This document shows, piece by piece, positions 9,341-17,801 of a stretch of DNA of 64,000 nt. The DNA comes from Parabacteroides sp. Marseille-P3160 (GTDB taxonomy: Bacteria; Bacteroidota; Bacteroidia; Bacteroidales; Tannerellaceae): NCBI RefSeq assembly GCF_900162725.1, contig NZ_LT799418.1, positions 3,938,378 to 4,002,377 of the forward strand. The letters run 5' to 3'. A program made the translations under genes and the position numbers. A model generated the notes under the pieces. That model had not been told where the DNA came from. It made no database searches and was given only the letters and a program-made list of their open reading frames with translations. Each line of letters opens with the position of its first letter. Positions within the stretch are counted from its first letter, which is position 1.

Positions 9341-10297
9341 ATGGCAAAAATTGTAAAGAAATTAACTGAATTAATAGGGAACACTCCACTATTGGAGTTG
9401 TCCAATTACAACAAAAGTAAAGGATTAGGAGCGAAAGTCATCGGAAAGCTCGAATATTTCAACCCGGCCGGTAGTGTAAAAGACCGCATCGCCCTCGCAA
9501 TGATTGAAGATGCGGAAGCTTCCGGTAAGTTAAAACCGGGCGAAACGTTGATCGAACCGACCAGTGGAAACACCGGTGTAGGTTTGGCTTTTGTTGCAGC
9601 CGCCAAAGGATACAAATTAATCCTGACGATGCCTGAAACTATGAGTATAGAACGCCGGAATTTGTTAAAAGCATTGGGCGCCAAGCTCGTCCTTACTCCG
9701 GGATCAGACGGGATGAAGGGTGCGATCGCAAAGGCCGTTGCTTTAAAAGAAGAAATACCGAACTCGCTTATTTTGCAGCAATTTGAGAATCCGGCCAATC
9801 CGGCAATCCACAAAAAGACAACCGCAGAGGAAGTCTGGCGGGATACCGATGGAAAAATAGACATCTTCATTGCCGGAGTTGGAACGGGAGGAACAATCAG
9901 CGGAGTAGGCAGCGTCTTGAAAGGATATAATCCGGATGTAAAAATCATAGCGGTAGAACCGGCAGATTCACCCGTATTGTCCGGAGGCAAGCCAGGACCG
10001 CATAAAATCCAAGGGATCGGCGCCGGCTTTGTTCCGAAGACATATGATTCCTCCGTTATAGACGAAATCTTCCAGGTGAAAAACGATGATGCCATCCGTA
10101 CGAGCCGGGAACTGGCTCACCGCGAAGGCCTGTTAGTCGGCATTTCTTCCGGAGCCGCTGTTTACGCCGCTACGGAAATAGCCAAACGCCCGGAGAACAA
10201 AGGCAAAACCATCGTCGCACTTCTTCCGGATACCGGCGAGCGTTATTTATCTACTGTTCTCTATGCTTTCGACGAATACCCATTGGAAGAAAACTAA
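9341..10297 (+). CDS. cysK: cysteine synthase A (O-acetylserine sulfhydrylase)
   Basis: PLP-dependent enzyme of 318 residues that makes cysteine from O-acetylserine and sulfide. PLP lysine K47 lies in [11 protein letters not shown], the substrate loop [13 protein letters not shown] is at about residues 73-85, and the phosphate-binding GTGGTISG and the C-terminal ISSGAA are present. The first ATG gives [18 protein letters not shown], the standard family start. It is preceded by a good promoter and followed at once by a repeat/hairpin region that may end transcription, so it is probably monocistronic. Confidence 0.97.
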   Translation: MAKIVKKLTELIGNTPLLELSNYNKSKGLGAKVIGKLEYFNPAGSVKDRIALAMIEDAEASGKLKPGETLIEPTSGNTGVGLAFVAAAKGYKLILTMPETMSIERRNLLKALGAKLVLTPGSDGMKGAIAKAVALKEEIPNSLILQQFENPANPAIHKKTTAEEVWRDTDGKIDIFIAGVGTGGTISGVGSVLKGYNPDVKIIAVEPADSPVLSGGKPGPHKIQGIGAGFVPKTYDSSVIDEIFQVKNDDAIRTSRELAHREGLLVGISSGAAVYAATEIAKRPENKGKTIVALLPDTGERYLSTVLYAFDEYPLEEN

Positions 10298-10327
10298 GCC
10301 AATAAAACAATAAATAGAATGAAAAAG

Positions 10328-10480
10328 GGAGCTGTCTAAAAAGCACTGCGCCGCCCAGAAAATCCAGTATACTCATTTATAAAATCCAGTATACTCATTT
10401 ATGAAATCCAGTGTACTCATTTATAAAATTCAGTGCACTGGATTTTTTCCGTACAAGTCAGGGTTTTTTGGACAGCCTCC
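10328..10480. repeat. inverted-repeat element with four 22-bp palindromic units
   Basis: Between cysK and the SpoU methylase lies a 153-base element. Its ends are inverted copies (ggagctgtctaaaaag at 10328-10343; the right end 10461-10480 reads ggaggctgtccaaaaaaccc on the other strand). Inside are four consecutive 22-base units starting at 10359, 10381, 10403 and 10425, each with a core like cagtatactc or cagtgcactg. The last unit is a near-perfect palindrome. Units 1 and 2 are identical. The same 22-base period and core occur near 36955-37042. It may act as a transcription terminator for cysK or be a small mobile repeat. Confidence 0.75.
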
Positions 10481-10560
10481 TTTCTTCCGGATCATGAATT
10501 ATACCATACATTATGCGGAAGGAGTTGAACCTGATTCTTTAGAGTTAATTGATTGAATAA

Positions 10561-11091
10561 ATGCGAAAACTGAAAATAACCGAACTCAACCGGCTGACGC
10601 CGGAATCTTATAAAAAAAGCAAGAAGACGCCCCTGGTGGTCGTTCTCGATCATGTGCGAAGCCTGAATAATGTCGGATCGGTCTTCCGTACCGCCGATGC
10701 TTTCCGCATCGAGTCTATCTTTCTCTGTGGGATTACCGCCTGTCCTCCTCATGCCGAAATACATAAAACGGCTTTAGGAGCGGAAGACTCGGTCGACTGG
10801 CGCTATTTTGAAGACGCGCTTCCGGCGGTACGTTCGCTGCAGCAGCAAGGATATATCGTCTGCGCCATCGAACAAGCGGAAGGGAGCACCCTGCTGGATT
10901 CTCTGGAGTTGGACAAAACAAAAAAGTATGCCGTCGTATTAGGAAATGAGGTCAAAGGCGTACAGCAAACAGTAGTCGATGCCTGCGACCGCTGCATCGA
11001 GATCCCCCAATATGGGACCAAACATTCGCTTAACGTTTCGGTTACAGCCGGGATTGTACTTTGGGATTTCTTCCGGCAACTGTCAGATTGA
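10561..11091 (+). CDS. SpoU/TrmH-family RNA methyltransferase
   Basis: SPOUT-class 2'-O-methyltransferase of 176 residues acting on tRNA or rRNA with S-adenosylmethionine. The three family motifs are clear: motif 1 LDHVRSLNNVGSVFRTAD (about residues 30-47), motif 2 VLGNEVKGV, and motif 3 IPQYGTKHSLNVSVTAGIVLW forming the trefoil knot. The short form lacks an N-terminal substrate-binding extension, so the target nucleotide cannot be named. Its last 9 bases overlap the convergent DUF4294 gene. Confidence 0.9.
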   Translation: MRKLKITELNRLTPESYKKSKKTPLVVVLDHVRSLNNVGSVFRTADAFRIESIFLCGITACPPHAEIHKTALGAEDSVDWRYFEDALPAVRSLQQQGYIVCAIEQAEGSTLLDSLELDKTKKYAVVLGNEVKGVQQTVVDACDRCIEIPQYGTKHSLNVSVTAGIVLWDFFRQLSD

Positions 11092-11691
11092 ACCGTCTTC
11101 CACTAACCGGACAATCATTTCGACCTGCCGGTCTTTATTCCCGGGATCATACTCCGTTTTCAGGCTCGCACCGAAAACACCTGCGAAAAGATTCCAGAAA
11201 CCGGCGCGGAAAGAGCCCAGATAAGCATTGAGAATATTGTAACTGGATTGATTACATTCCCGGTCAATCAATTTGATCAGCAGCTTTCCTTGCGAATAAG
11301 AAAGTTTCTTCAACTGGGGCTTATATTCCTTATATAATTCTTTCTCCATCCGTTTGAGATGTGCTTGCTTTGATTTCTCATCCGGCAAGGTCTCCATATA
11401 TTCGTAAGTCTCAATCAGGGTGGCGTAAACCATTTTCGCATAAGGCAACGTACGTTTGACATCCCTTACCAGCTTCGTATACTGCTGTTCCTGCTTCTTG
11501 CTTTTAAAACGATATTCGCCGAAAACAAATGCGGTAGGAAGCGTGAATACCGGAACCGTATCTTTGCCATTCAGCAAATAGAGCTTATAAGGCAAAGGGG
11601 CCGAGTAAGTCAATATACCTTCCTGTGCTTTACCCGAAGATAAAAAGCAGATGAGGAAAGAAACGATCAACCAAAACTTATACCTGTTCAT
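11083..11691 (-). CDS. DUF4294 family secreted protein
   Basis: Protein of about 202 residues starting MNRYKFWLIVSFLICF, a signal peptide ending near SSGKAQ, so it is exported to the periplasm. The mature region (EYRFKSKKQEQQYTKLV, RDVKRTLPYAKMVYATL) matches the Bacteroidota family DUF4294, of unknown function. I use the ATG at 11691; an in-frame TTG three codons upstream is less likely because it sits inside a -7-like box (TATTTTTG on the minus strand, 11705-11698). It overlaps the methyltransferase gene tail to tail by 9 bases. Confidence 0.8.
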   Translation of the reverse strand: MNRYKFWLIVSFLICFLSSGKAQEGILTYSAPLPYKLYLLNGKDTVPVFTLPTAFVFGEYRFKSKKQEQQYTKLVRDVKRTLPYAKMVYATLIETYEYMETLPDEKSKQAHLKRMEKELYKEYKPQLKKLSYSQGKLLIKLIDRECNQSSYNILNAYLGSFRAGFWNLFAGVFGASLKTEYDPGNKDRQVEMIVRLVEDGSI

Positions 11692-11779
11692 ACCCCGCAA
11701 AAATAGATGATTAATAAATCAGCCGTTCCGTTTTTACAAACTTTATATGATAAATTTCCCGGGACAAGAAGGTTCGCCT

Positions 11780-12454
11780 TCACTTCTTAACGATCCTCAT
11801 CTTCCGGATCTTTATATTCTCCAATGGACGGTCGTTCTCGTCGGTCAGCACATATTGTATTTTGTCAACCGCTTTCATTCCGTTCACTACTTCTCCGAAG
11901 ATCGTATATTTTCCATCCAGATGCGGAGCACCGCCTTCCAGCATATAGGTTTGCCGCTCTTCCGGGCTGAACTTCCGATGCGTTTCCTGTTCCATCTTAT
12001 CCAATTCCATTGCCGTATAGAATTTTCCGGTTACGATATAAAACTGGGTGGGAGAAGAAGCGCGTTCCGGGTTCACATCATCGCTTTCACGGGCGGCGCA
12101 TAACATCCCCGCCTTATGAAAATATTCAGGATACCGGATTTCCGCCGGAATCGTATAACCCGGATCATCTTCGCCCAGTTTTTGCCCTGCCTGCGCATCT
12201 TTCGAGTGAATGTCTCCCCCCTGGATCATAAACTGCTTGATTACCCGGTGAAACAATAAGCCTTCATACTTTCCTTCCTCTACCAGTTTGATAAAATTAT
12301 CCCGGTGCAAAGGAGTATCGTTATAGAGTTTCACCTTTATTTTTCCTTTATCCGTTTCGATCAACACCATGGTTTCCTTCTCCTTTTGCCCCCACGCTTG
12401 CACCGCATTCAGTGTGAAAAGCATCATACACAAAATCAACGTATATTTCTTCAT
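11780..12454 (-). CDS. exported cyclophilin-type peptidyl-prolyl isomerase
   Basis: Protein of 224 residues with a signal peptide (MKKYTLILCMMLFTLNAVQA), so it acts in the periplasm to speed proline cis-trans isomerisation during folding. Cyclophilin hallmarks are LFHRVIKQFMIQGGD (about residues 66-80), the TQFYIVTGK region and TIFGEVVNGMKAVDKI. It contains the usual Bacteroidales insertion between the core strands. A strong hairpin terminator separates it from the upstream nucleotidyltransferase gene, so it is transcribed separately. Confidence 0.93.
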   Translation of the reverse strand: MKKYTLILCMMLFTLNAVQAWGQKEKETMVLIETDKGKIKVKLYNDTPLHRDNFIKLVEEGKYEGLLFHRVIKQFMIQGGDIHSKDAQAGQKLGEDDPGYTIPAEIRYPEYFHKAGMLCAARESDDVNPERASSPTQFYIVTGKFYTAMELDKMEQETHRKFSPEERQTYMLEGGAPHLDGKYTIFGEVVNGMKAVDKIQYVLTDENDRPLENIKIRKMRIVKK

Positions 12455-12487
12455 GCTGTTTTCAATTAAAAGTGTGTAAATATAAAG

Positions 12488-12528
12488 AAAAAAGCCTTCG
12501 CAGAAATTTATTGCGAAGGCTTTTTTAT
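12488..12528. terminator. bidirectional-looking rho-independent terminator
   Basis: A 16-base near-perfect stem (aaaaaagccttcgca against tgcgaaggctttttt) with an 8-base loop, flanked by A and T runs on both sides. It lies just after the stop of the nucleotidyltransferase gene (minus strand) and before the cyclophilin gene. Confidence 0.88.
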
Positions 12529-12544
12529 CATAGACCGGTTCGAA

Positions 12545-13447
12545 TCAGAACAGTTTCTCCGGATATTCACCGGCGTCGATCAAAGCCCGGATTTTATCCA
12601 CTACCCCTTGGCGATCGGCAGCGTAAGTTACGCCAAACCATTTGGAGGTGGTATCCAGCACTTTCACACGAGCAATACCTCTCGTTATCAAATCGTTCAC
12701 CAGCAAGGGGATGAAGTATTCACTTTTCAGATTATCCCGGTTCTTCTTCAGGAATTCCTTAAAATAGTCTTCAGAGTGTTCGAAATAATCCGGCGTAAAG
12801 CCCCACATATTCATGGATACGGGCGTATTTTCTTCCAATACCACCTTTTTCCCGTTTTCATCAGTAAATTGGATTTCCCCGTTAATCCGCTCGATGGCCG
12901 TACGTTCAACGACCGTTGTCAGAAATCCTTCCTCATTCTGACTGCAGACGCCACGGGCTACGGAACCACTTTCGCTCAACGTATTACCCACACGGTAGCC
13001 GACCATGCAATAGTCATTCTTCTTTCCTGTCAGGGTCGTTAACTCCTTTCCTAAGACGGAAAAACTGTCGCGCCCGTAAAAATCGTCCGCATTAATAACA
13101 GCAAAAGGTTCATGGATTACACTTTTCCCCATCAGTACGGCATGATTGGTACCCCATGGTTTTGTCCGTCCTTCCGGGCAGGTAAAACCGTCCGGCAAAT
13201 CGGTAAGCGCCTGGAAGACGACTTCCACCGGTATATGATTTTCATACTTGCTCAGAATCTTTTCGCGGAAATCTTGTTCAAAATCTTTGCGGATCACGAA
13301 AACAACTTTCCCGAATCCGCCGCGAATAGCATCGAAAATGGAATAATCCATAATGGTCTCCCCATTCGGACCGAGACCGTCAAGTTGCTTTAAACCACCA
13401 TAACGGCTTCCCATTCCGGCGGCTAATACAAATAAGGTAGGCTTCAT
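12545..13447 (-). CDS. sugar-nucleotidyltransferase (NTP_transferase family)
   Basis: Protein of 300 residues with the nucleotidyltransferase signature LAAGMGSRYGGLKQL (residues 8-22) and a second conserved block around INADDFYG (metal-binding Asp). It likely transfers a nucleoside monophosphate to a sugar-1-phosphate, making an activated sugar for glycan synthesis. The Bacteroidales family is annotated only as nucleotidyltransferase/NDP-sugar synthase, so the sugar is not known. It has its own -7 box upstream and a strong terminator downstream, so it is probably monocistronic. The LDGLGPNGETIMDYSIFDA segment is typical of this subgroup. Confidence 0.85.
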   Translation of the reverse strand: MKPTLFVLAAGMGSRYGGLKQLDGLGPNGETIMDYSIFDAIRGGFGKVVFVIRKDFEQDFREKILSKYENHIPVEVVFQALTDLPDGFTCPEGRTKPWGTNHAVLMGKSVIHEPFAVINADDFYGRDSFSVLGKELTTLTGKKNDYCMVGYRVGNTLSESGSVARGVCSQNEEGFLTTVVERTAIERINGEIQFTDENGKKVVLEENTPVSMNMWGFTPDYFEHSEDYFKEFLKKNRDNLKSEYFIPLLVNDLITRGIARVKVLDTTSKWFGVTYAADRQGVVDKIRALIDAGEYPEKLF

Positions 13448-13489
13448 ATTTTTTTATTATTAATAAAAGAGCATGTTGATCTGTGTGGG

Positions 13490-13497
13490 CAAAGATA
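13490..13497 (-). promoter_or_regulatory. -7 promoter box for the nucleotidyltransferase gene
   Basis: Minus-strand TATCTTTG matches TAnnTTTG, about 43 bases upstream of the ATG at 13447. No clear -33 element. Confidence 0.5.
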
Positions 13498-13604
13498 GGA
13501 AGTTTTTAACAAGTACCCATAACTTGCGCCAAAAAGAAGATGACACCGTATTATGACAAATCACGAAAAACTTTTTATTTCTTTCATAAGTGACAAATGA
13601 ATGT

Positions 13605-13612
13605 TACTTTTG
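13605..13612 (+). promoter_or_regulatory. -7 promoter box deciding the start of the PLP enzyme
   Basis: TACTTTTG matches TAnnTTTG. Transcription would begin near 13619, downstream of the in-frame ATG at 13590, so translation most likely begins at the ATG at 13641. Confidence 0.6.
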
Positions 13613-13640
13613 TTATTCAATTCAGAATATTTATAAAAAA

Positions 13641-14876
13641 ATGGAAGAAGAAATTAGTTTTGAAGCAAAAGTACTCCATACGCCGTTTGAAAAGCCGGAT
13701 GCTTATTCGTCGCTCTCCATGCCTGTCTATAATACGGCAGCCTATGAGTTTCAGACAGCGGAGGAAATGGAGGAAGCTTTTTGCGGGATTACGTCCGACC
13801 CGACCTATTCCCGCATCAGCAATCCGACGGTTACTTATTTTGAGGATCGCGTACGGGCGATTACCGGTGCATTAAGCGTAACTGCTTTGAACTCCGGTAT
13901 GGCAGCCATTACCAACGCATTGATGACCGTTTCCCGCGCCGGAGGCAATATCGTTACTTCTTCGCATCTTTTCGGAAACACTTATTCGTTGATCAGTACG
14001 ACCCTGAAGGGGTTCGGTGTGGAATCTCGCTTTTGCGACCTGACCCAAATAGAAGAAGTACGGAAGGCGGTAGATGAAAATACCTGCGCTATCTTTCTGG
14101 AAGTAATCACCAATCCGCAAATGGAAATAGCGGACTTGAAACAGTTAAGCGAAGTGGCTGAAGCGGCCGGAGTACCCTTAATCGCCGATACGACTATCGT
14201 CCCCTTCTCGGTGTTCGACGCGAAAAAGTTCGGTGTCCATATCGAAATCGTTTCCAGCACAAAATACATTTCCGGGGGTGCTACAAGCATCGGAGGATTG
14301 CTTATCGATTACGGAACTTTCGACTGGAGTAAGGCCAAAGCATTGGCTTTCTGGAATAACCAGTTCGGCAAAAGAGCCTTTACCCTGCGCCTGACCAAAG
14401 AAATACATCGCAACATCGGCGCCTATATGACGCCGCAGGTCGCCTATATGCAAACATTGGGACTGGAAACGATGGAACTCCGGTTCGAGCGGCAGGCAAA
14501 AACCAGCCTGGAACTGGCCGAACGATTACAATCCCTTCCGGGCATCCTTTCAGTCAATTATACCGGACTGAAGGACAATCCTTTTTACGAATTGAGCCTG
14601 GCCCAGTTCGGAAAGTATCCGGGAGCCATGCTGACGTTCGACCTGGCCTCGCGTGCCGCCTGCTTCTCTTTTATGAACCGGTTGAAACTTATCCGCCGGG
14701 CCACCAATCTATTTGATAACAAGACTTTGGCAATCCATCCGGCCAGTACGATTTTCGGAGGGTTCTCCGAAAAACAACGGAAAAATATGGATATCAGCCA
14801 ACAGACGATTCGCCTCTCTATAGGGCTGGAGACGGCAGATGATCTCTATAACGATATTAAACAAGCATTAACCTAA
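13641..14876 (+). CDS. Cys/Met metabolism PLP-dependent enzyme (O-acetylhomoserine sulfhydrylase / gamma-lyase type)
   Basis: Fold-type I PLP enzyme of 411 residues in the trans-sulfuration family. PLP lysine K208 is in SSTKYISGG, and the ring-stacking region SGMAAI and the IADTT aspartate are present, with the C-terminal FGGFSEKQR and SIGLETADDLYNDI. The sequence resembles the Bacteroidales enzymes that act on O-acetylhomoserine or methionine; the exact reaction (sulfhydrylation, cystathionine synthesis or gamma-elimination) cannot be set from motifs alone. The start is chosen from the promoter position and the MEEEISFEAKVLHTPF opening. It overlaps the downstream regulator by one base (TAATG). 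Confidence 0.88.
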   Translation: MEEEISFEAKVLHTPFEKPDAYSSLSMPVYNTAAYEFQTAEEMEEAFCGITSDPTYSRISNPTVTYFEDRVRAITGALSVTALNSGMAAITNALMTVSRAGGNIVTSSHLFGNTYSLISTTLKGFGVESRFCDLTQIEEVRKAVDENTCAIFLEVITNPQMEIADLKQLSEVAEAAGVPLIADTTIVPFSVFDAKKFGVHIEIVSSTKYISGGATSIGGLLIDYGTFDWSKAKALAFWNNQFGKRAFTLRLTKEIHRNIGAYMTPQVAYMQTLGLETMELRFERQAKTSLELAERLQSLPGILSVNYTGLKDNPFYELSLAQFGKYPGAMLTFDLASRAACFSFMNRLKLIRRATNLFDNKTLAIHPASTIFGGFSEKQRKNMDISQQTIRLSIGLETADDLYNDIKQALT

Positions 14877-15526
14877 TGAGAACGACTATTTTATCCGACA
14901 ACCAGGATATCACAAGAGCAGGTCTTCAATTCATCTGCAAGCAGGTCGAAGGAAGCATCCGTTTTCAGGAAGCCAAAAACAGGGAGACACTTCTCCGTTT
15001 GCTTGCGGCCTCCCCCAATGCGGTTGTTATTTTAGACTACACGCTCTTTGATTTTACGGGTCCGGAGGATTTAGTCATTCTACAAGAGCGTTATCCGCTC
15101 TCCGACTGGCTTCTTTTCAGCGAACAATTAAGTGAGGAATTCATCCGGCGCGTACTCTACAGTAGCGAGACAACGAGCATTGTGATGAAATCCTCCTCAC
15201 TGGAAGAAATACGGACGGCCGTCCAATATGTTCTTCAATCCGAACGGTTTATTTGCCAGCAGATCACCAGCCTTCTGCTCAGCAAGCGTCCTACGGCCGA
15301 GCAAAGTAGTGTGGAAGCGCTGACCGCAACCGAAAAGGACATCCTGAAGCTGATTGCCTTGGGCAAAACGACAAAAGAGATTGCTGCCGAACGCTTCTCC
15401 AGCATTCATACCATTGCGACCCACCGGAAGAACATTTTCCGGAAGCTAAACGTCAACAACGTACACGAAGCCACCAAATACGCCCTCCGCGCCGGTATCA
15501 TCGACGAAGCGGAATATTATATATAA
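14876..15526 (+). CDS. LuxR-type response regulator
   Basis: Protein of 216 residues with a receiver-like N-terminal half (acidic residues in ILSDNQD; candidate phosphoacceptor Asp in VVILDYTLFD; conserved Lys in IVMKSSS) and a LuxR/GerE helix-turn-helix from about residue 145 (LTATEKDILKLIALGKTTKEIA, HTIATHRKNIFRKLNV). It would bind DNA, perhaps in response to phosphorylation. Its ATG overlaps the stop of the PLP enzyme gene, so the two are translationally coupled, suggesting a link to sulfur amino-acid status (inference). No histidine kinase is nearby. Confidence 0.87.
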   Translation: MRTTILSDNQDITRAGLQFICKQVEGSIRFQEAKNRETLLRLLAASPNAVVILDYTLFDFTGPEDLVILQERYPLSDWLLFSEQLSEEFIRRVLYSSETTSIVMKSSSLEEIRTAVQYVLQSERFICQQITSLLLSKRPTAEQSSVEALTATEKDILKLIALGKTTKEIAAERFSSIHTIATHRKNIFRKLNVNNVHEATKYALRAGIIDEAEYYI

Positions 15527-15655
15527 CTCCGCCATCCCGATTACAGGAAGACACGTCTTGGTGCAAACAATTGCCGTACAAGTCTGATTCTAATAAAATT
15601 CTTGTGGAAAATTTAACAGGCTCTTAGCATCATTATCAATATAAAAAAGCATCCT

Positions 15656-15727
15656 ATGGAAAATGACATTTTATTCAGCGAAAGACAGAACTTCAAGCAA
15701 TGGTGGATTTAGATTATCCTGCTCGCT
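15656..15727 (+). pseudogene. truncated copy of the DUF6141-like gene 5' end
   Basis: The bases 15653-15727 match 33131-33205 with only three differences and encode MENDILFSERQNFKQWWI followed by a TAG where the intact gene (33134-33658) has TGG (Trp). Homology stops after about 24 codons. A little upstream homology (the taataaaattcttgt stretch near 15592) is also shared with 33053-33068. The fragment forms the left border of the nan island; the intact gene forms the right border. Confidence 0.88.
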
Positions 15728-15730
15728 TAC

Positions 15731-15872
15731 TCACATAAGAATTAAGTCACTTATTCCATTTCTATCTGTAGAAATTCCTTCTTCTACAATCTTATTCATT
15801 TCAGCCAGAAAAAGCATTTGCTCACTTATAATTTTCTCTTCAAGAATGTAAAGAAAAACCCTTGCCCAAGTT
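15731..15872 (-). pseudogene. possible C-terminal gene remnant left of nan island
   Basis: On the minus strand an open frame runs into a TGA at 15731-15733 and encodes a natural-looking protein tail (ARVFLYILEEKIISEQ..., ending ISDLILM). It has no start of its own and runs into the 3' end of the GntR gene. I do not recognise it. It may be the C-terminal part of a gene interrupted by the island; a second coding-looking minus-strand fragment sits at the other end (32907-33050). Confidence 0.35.
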
Positions 15873-16580
15873 CTACCGGAGCATCTTATTATAATACTCA
15901 TTCAGGTATTTTTCTTTATTTTCAAACTGATAAGTGAGATGCAATCTCATCGCTGAGCGGAATGAATCAGGATTACCAGTCTCCAATATATGATATAAAC
16001 TACGGTGAGTTATTATCTCTGGTAGCCTCTCTTTTTTCCCTTTATATGGATATATAGTGAATATTTTTCCTAACAGGCTCTGAAAACTTGATAAAGCGCT
16101 GCTATTTGCTATATTGTATAATTTGGAGTGAAATTCTATATCCAATTCTGTCAATTTATAGGCGTCTTCACAGCTTTCCTCCTCTTCTATTATTCTCATA
16201 AGTTGCAACATGTCTTCGTCCGTTTTTCTGTCAAACAAGAAATCGGCTAATCCGACCTCGAGCATAAGTCTGAGCTCATACAAATCACTAACCGTATTTT
16301 CGCTTAATGTTCCTGAGCGTATTATCATTTTGAACAAATCAAAAGGCTCAGGAGAGACCATGACAGAGCCTTTCTTTTTCTTTGTTTCAAGGAATCCTAA
16401 AGCTCTCAAGCTACTTAGAGCTTCGCGGACAACCACTCTGCTGACCCCTAAAAGTTCGGATAACTCATTCTCTTTTGGTAAGGCCATGTTAGCGCGATAA
16501 CCATCTTTTGTTACATAATCTAATATCTGCTGTTGGATGTTTTCGACTAAAGAAATCTCTTTTTTATTTCTATTTTCCAT
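15873..16580 (-). CDS. nanR: GntR/FadR-family transcriptional regulator (NanR-like)
   Basis: Protein of 235 residues with an N-terminal winged helix-turn-helix (MALPKENELSELLGVSRVVVREALSSLRALGFLETKKKKG, about residues 34-73) and an all-helical FCD ligand-binding domain (residues about 95-225; LYELRLMLEVGLADFL, ELDIEFHSKLYNIANS with metal-binding-type Asp/His). It is divergent from nanA with 253 bases between them that hold repeated AT-rich palindromic sites. By position it most likely represses the sialic-acid genes and is relieved by a pathway intermediate (inference). Codon and base use are AT-rich like the rest of the island. Confidence 0.85.
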   Translation of the reverse strand: MENRNKKEISLVENIQQQILDYVTKDGYRANMALPKENELSELLGVSRVVVREALSSLRALGFLETKKKKGSVMVSPEPFDLFKMIIRSGTLSENTVSDLYELRLMLEVGLADFLFDRKTDEDMLQLMRIIEEEESCEDAYKLTELDIEFHSKLYNIANSSALSSFQSLLGKIFTIYPYKGKKERLPEIITHRSLYHILETGNPDSFRSAMRLHLTYQFENKEKYLNEYYNKMLR

Positions 16581-16664
16581 TCAATACTATAGCTTTATTT
16601 ATTTCATACATATTCTATAATTACACAACAAAAATAGAATTAAATATCCATAAAATGAGTGCTT

Positions 16665-16826
16665 TTATACATATTATATAATATTAAAGACTCAATCACG
16701 ATATTATATACTACATAATATATATAAATAGTATGTTTTACAACATATGTAATATATTTACCATTATTATGTATTATATAATAAATAAAAAACAATTATC
16801 TTGCGCAAAATATATAATACATAATA
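16665..16826. promoter_or_regulatory. nan divergent control region with repeated operator-like sites
   Basis: The core tatataatacataata occurs at 16811-16826 on the plus strand and, as an exact inverted copy (tattatgtattatata), at 16765-16780. A variant tatatactacataata is at 16705-16720 and a weaker copy around 16665-16685. The two exact copies flank the likely nanA -7 box TATCTTGC (16797-16804) about 30 bases upstream of the ATG. This arrangement fits a dimeric GntR-family repressor binding several sites over the divergent promoters. Confidence 0.7.
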
Positions 16827-16833
16827 AAATAAG

Positions 16834-17751
16834 ATGGAAAAAATAACAGGATTAATTAATGCGCCTTTTACTCCATTCAATAAGAATAATGAAGTGAATT
16901 ATGAAATAATTGACAAGTATGCAAAACTATTAGTAAATAATGGATTAAAAGGTGTCTTTATTAACGGGTCGTCAGGTGAAGGTTTTTTGTTAACCGAAAA
17001 GGAAAGAATGAAAATTGCCGAAAAATGGGTTTCGATTAGTTCAAAAAACTTCTTGGTAATTGTACATGTTGGCAGCACTTGCTTAGAACAAAGCAAGAAA
17101 TTGGCAAAACATGCTCAGGAGATAGGAGCTTATGCCATAGGCTCTATGGCTACTCCGTTCCCGAAAATAGGGAGAGTTCAGGAATTGGCAGATTATTGTG
17201 CAGAAATAGCGGCGAGCGCACCCCTTCTGCCATTTTATTTTTATTATATACCATCTCTTAATGATGTGTATCTTCCTATGTTACCTTTTCTGGAAGCAGT
17301 AGATGGGCGCATTCCTAATTTTGCAGGAATAAAATATACCTATGAAAGTCTTTACGAATATAACCAATGCATGCTTTACAAAAATGGGAAATATGATATG
17401 TTGCACGGACAAGATGAAACTATTCTTTCTGCTTTGGTTATGGGTGGCGCCCAAGGATGTATTGGGGGGACAACAAATTATAATGGAAAAGAGCTAGTAG
17501 GCATTGTAGAAGCATGGAAAACCGGAAATATAGAGCTTGCAAAAGAGCGACAAAATTTTTCACAGGAAGTAATCAATATTATTTGTAAATACCGGGGAAA
17601 TATTGTTGGAGGAAAAAGAATAATGAAGCTAATAGGATTAGACATGGGGAAAAACCGGATTCCTTACCCAAACCTAACTGAAGATGAAGAAAAAAACTTA
17701 AAAAATGATTTGTTAAAAATAGGTTTTTTTGAAAGATGCAATAAATTCTAA
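16834..17751 (+). CDS. nanA: N-acetylneuraminate lyase
   Basis: Class I aldolase of 305 residues (DapA/NanA family) that splits N-acetylneuraminate to pyruvate and N-acetylmannosamine in the cytoplasm. Signatures are GSSGEGFLLT (residues 45-54, binding the pyruvate carboxylate), tyrosines in FYFYYIP (about 135-140) and the Schiff-base lysine K167 in NFAGIKYTYE. First gene of the rightward nan operon; the epimerase follows 50 bases later. The pairing with an AGE-type epimerase is the Bacteroidetes version of the pathway. Confidence 0.94.
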   Translation: MEKITGLINAPFTPFNKNNEVNYEIIDKYAKLLVNNGLKGVFINGSSGEGFLLTEKERMKIAEKWVSISSKNFLVIVHVGSTCLEQSKKLAKHAQEIGAYAIGSMATPFPKIGRVQELADYCAEIAASAPLLPFYFYYIPSLNDVYLPMLPFLEAVDGRIPNFAGIKYTYESLYEYNQCMLYKNGKYDMLHGQDETILSALVMGGAQGCIGGTTNYNGKELVGIVEAWKTGNIELAKERQNFSQEVINIICKYRGNIVGGKRIMKLIGLDMGKNRIPYPNLTEDEEKNLKNDLLKIGFFERCNKF

Positions 17752-17801
17752 TCATCGCTACTGATAAAAATTATACCCTTATTAAATATCTAACAACAAG
17801 C

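Noticed and set aside
10359..10446. CRISPR array
   Set aside because: The 22-base units run back to back with no spacers and no cas genes nearby.
13590..13640. Upstream start of the PLP enzyme at 13590
   Set aside because: The -7 box at 13605-13612 would place the transcription start downstream of this ATG, and the extra 17 residues are unlike the family.
13447..13641. SAM riboswitch ahead of the Cys/Met PLP enzyme
   Set aside because: The promoter box leaves a leader of only about 20 bases, too short for a riboswitch, and no kink-turn or SAM-box pattern is seen.
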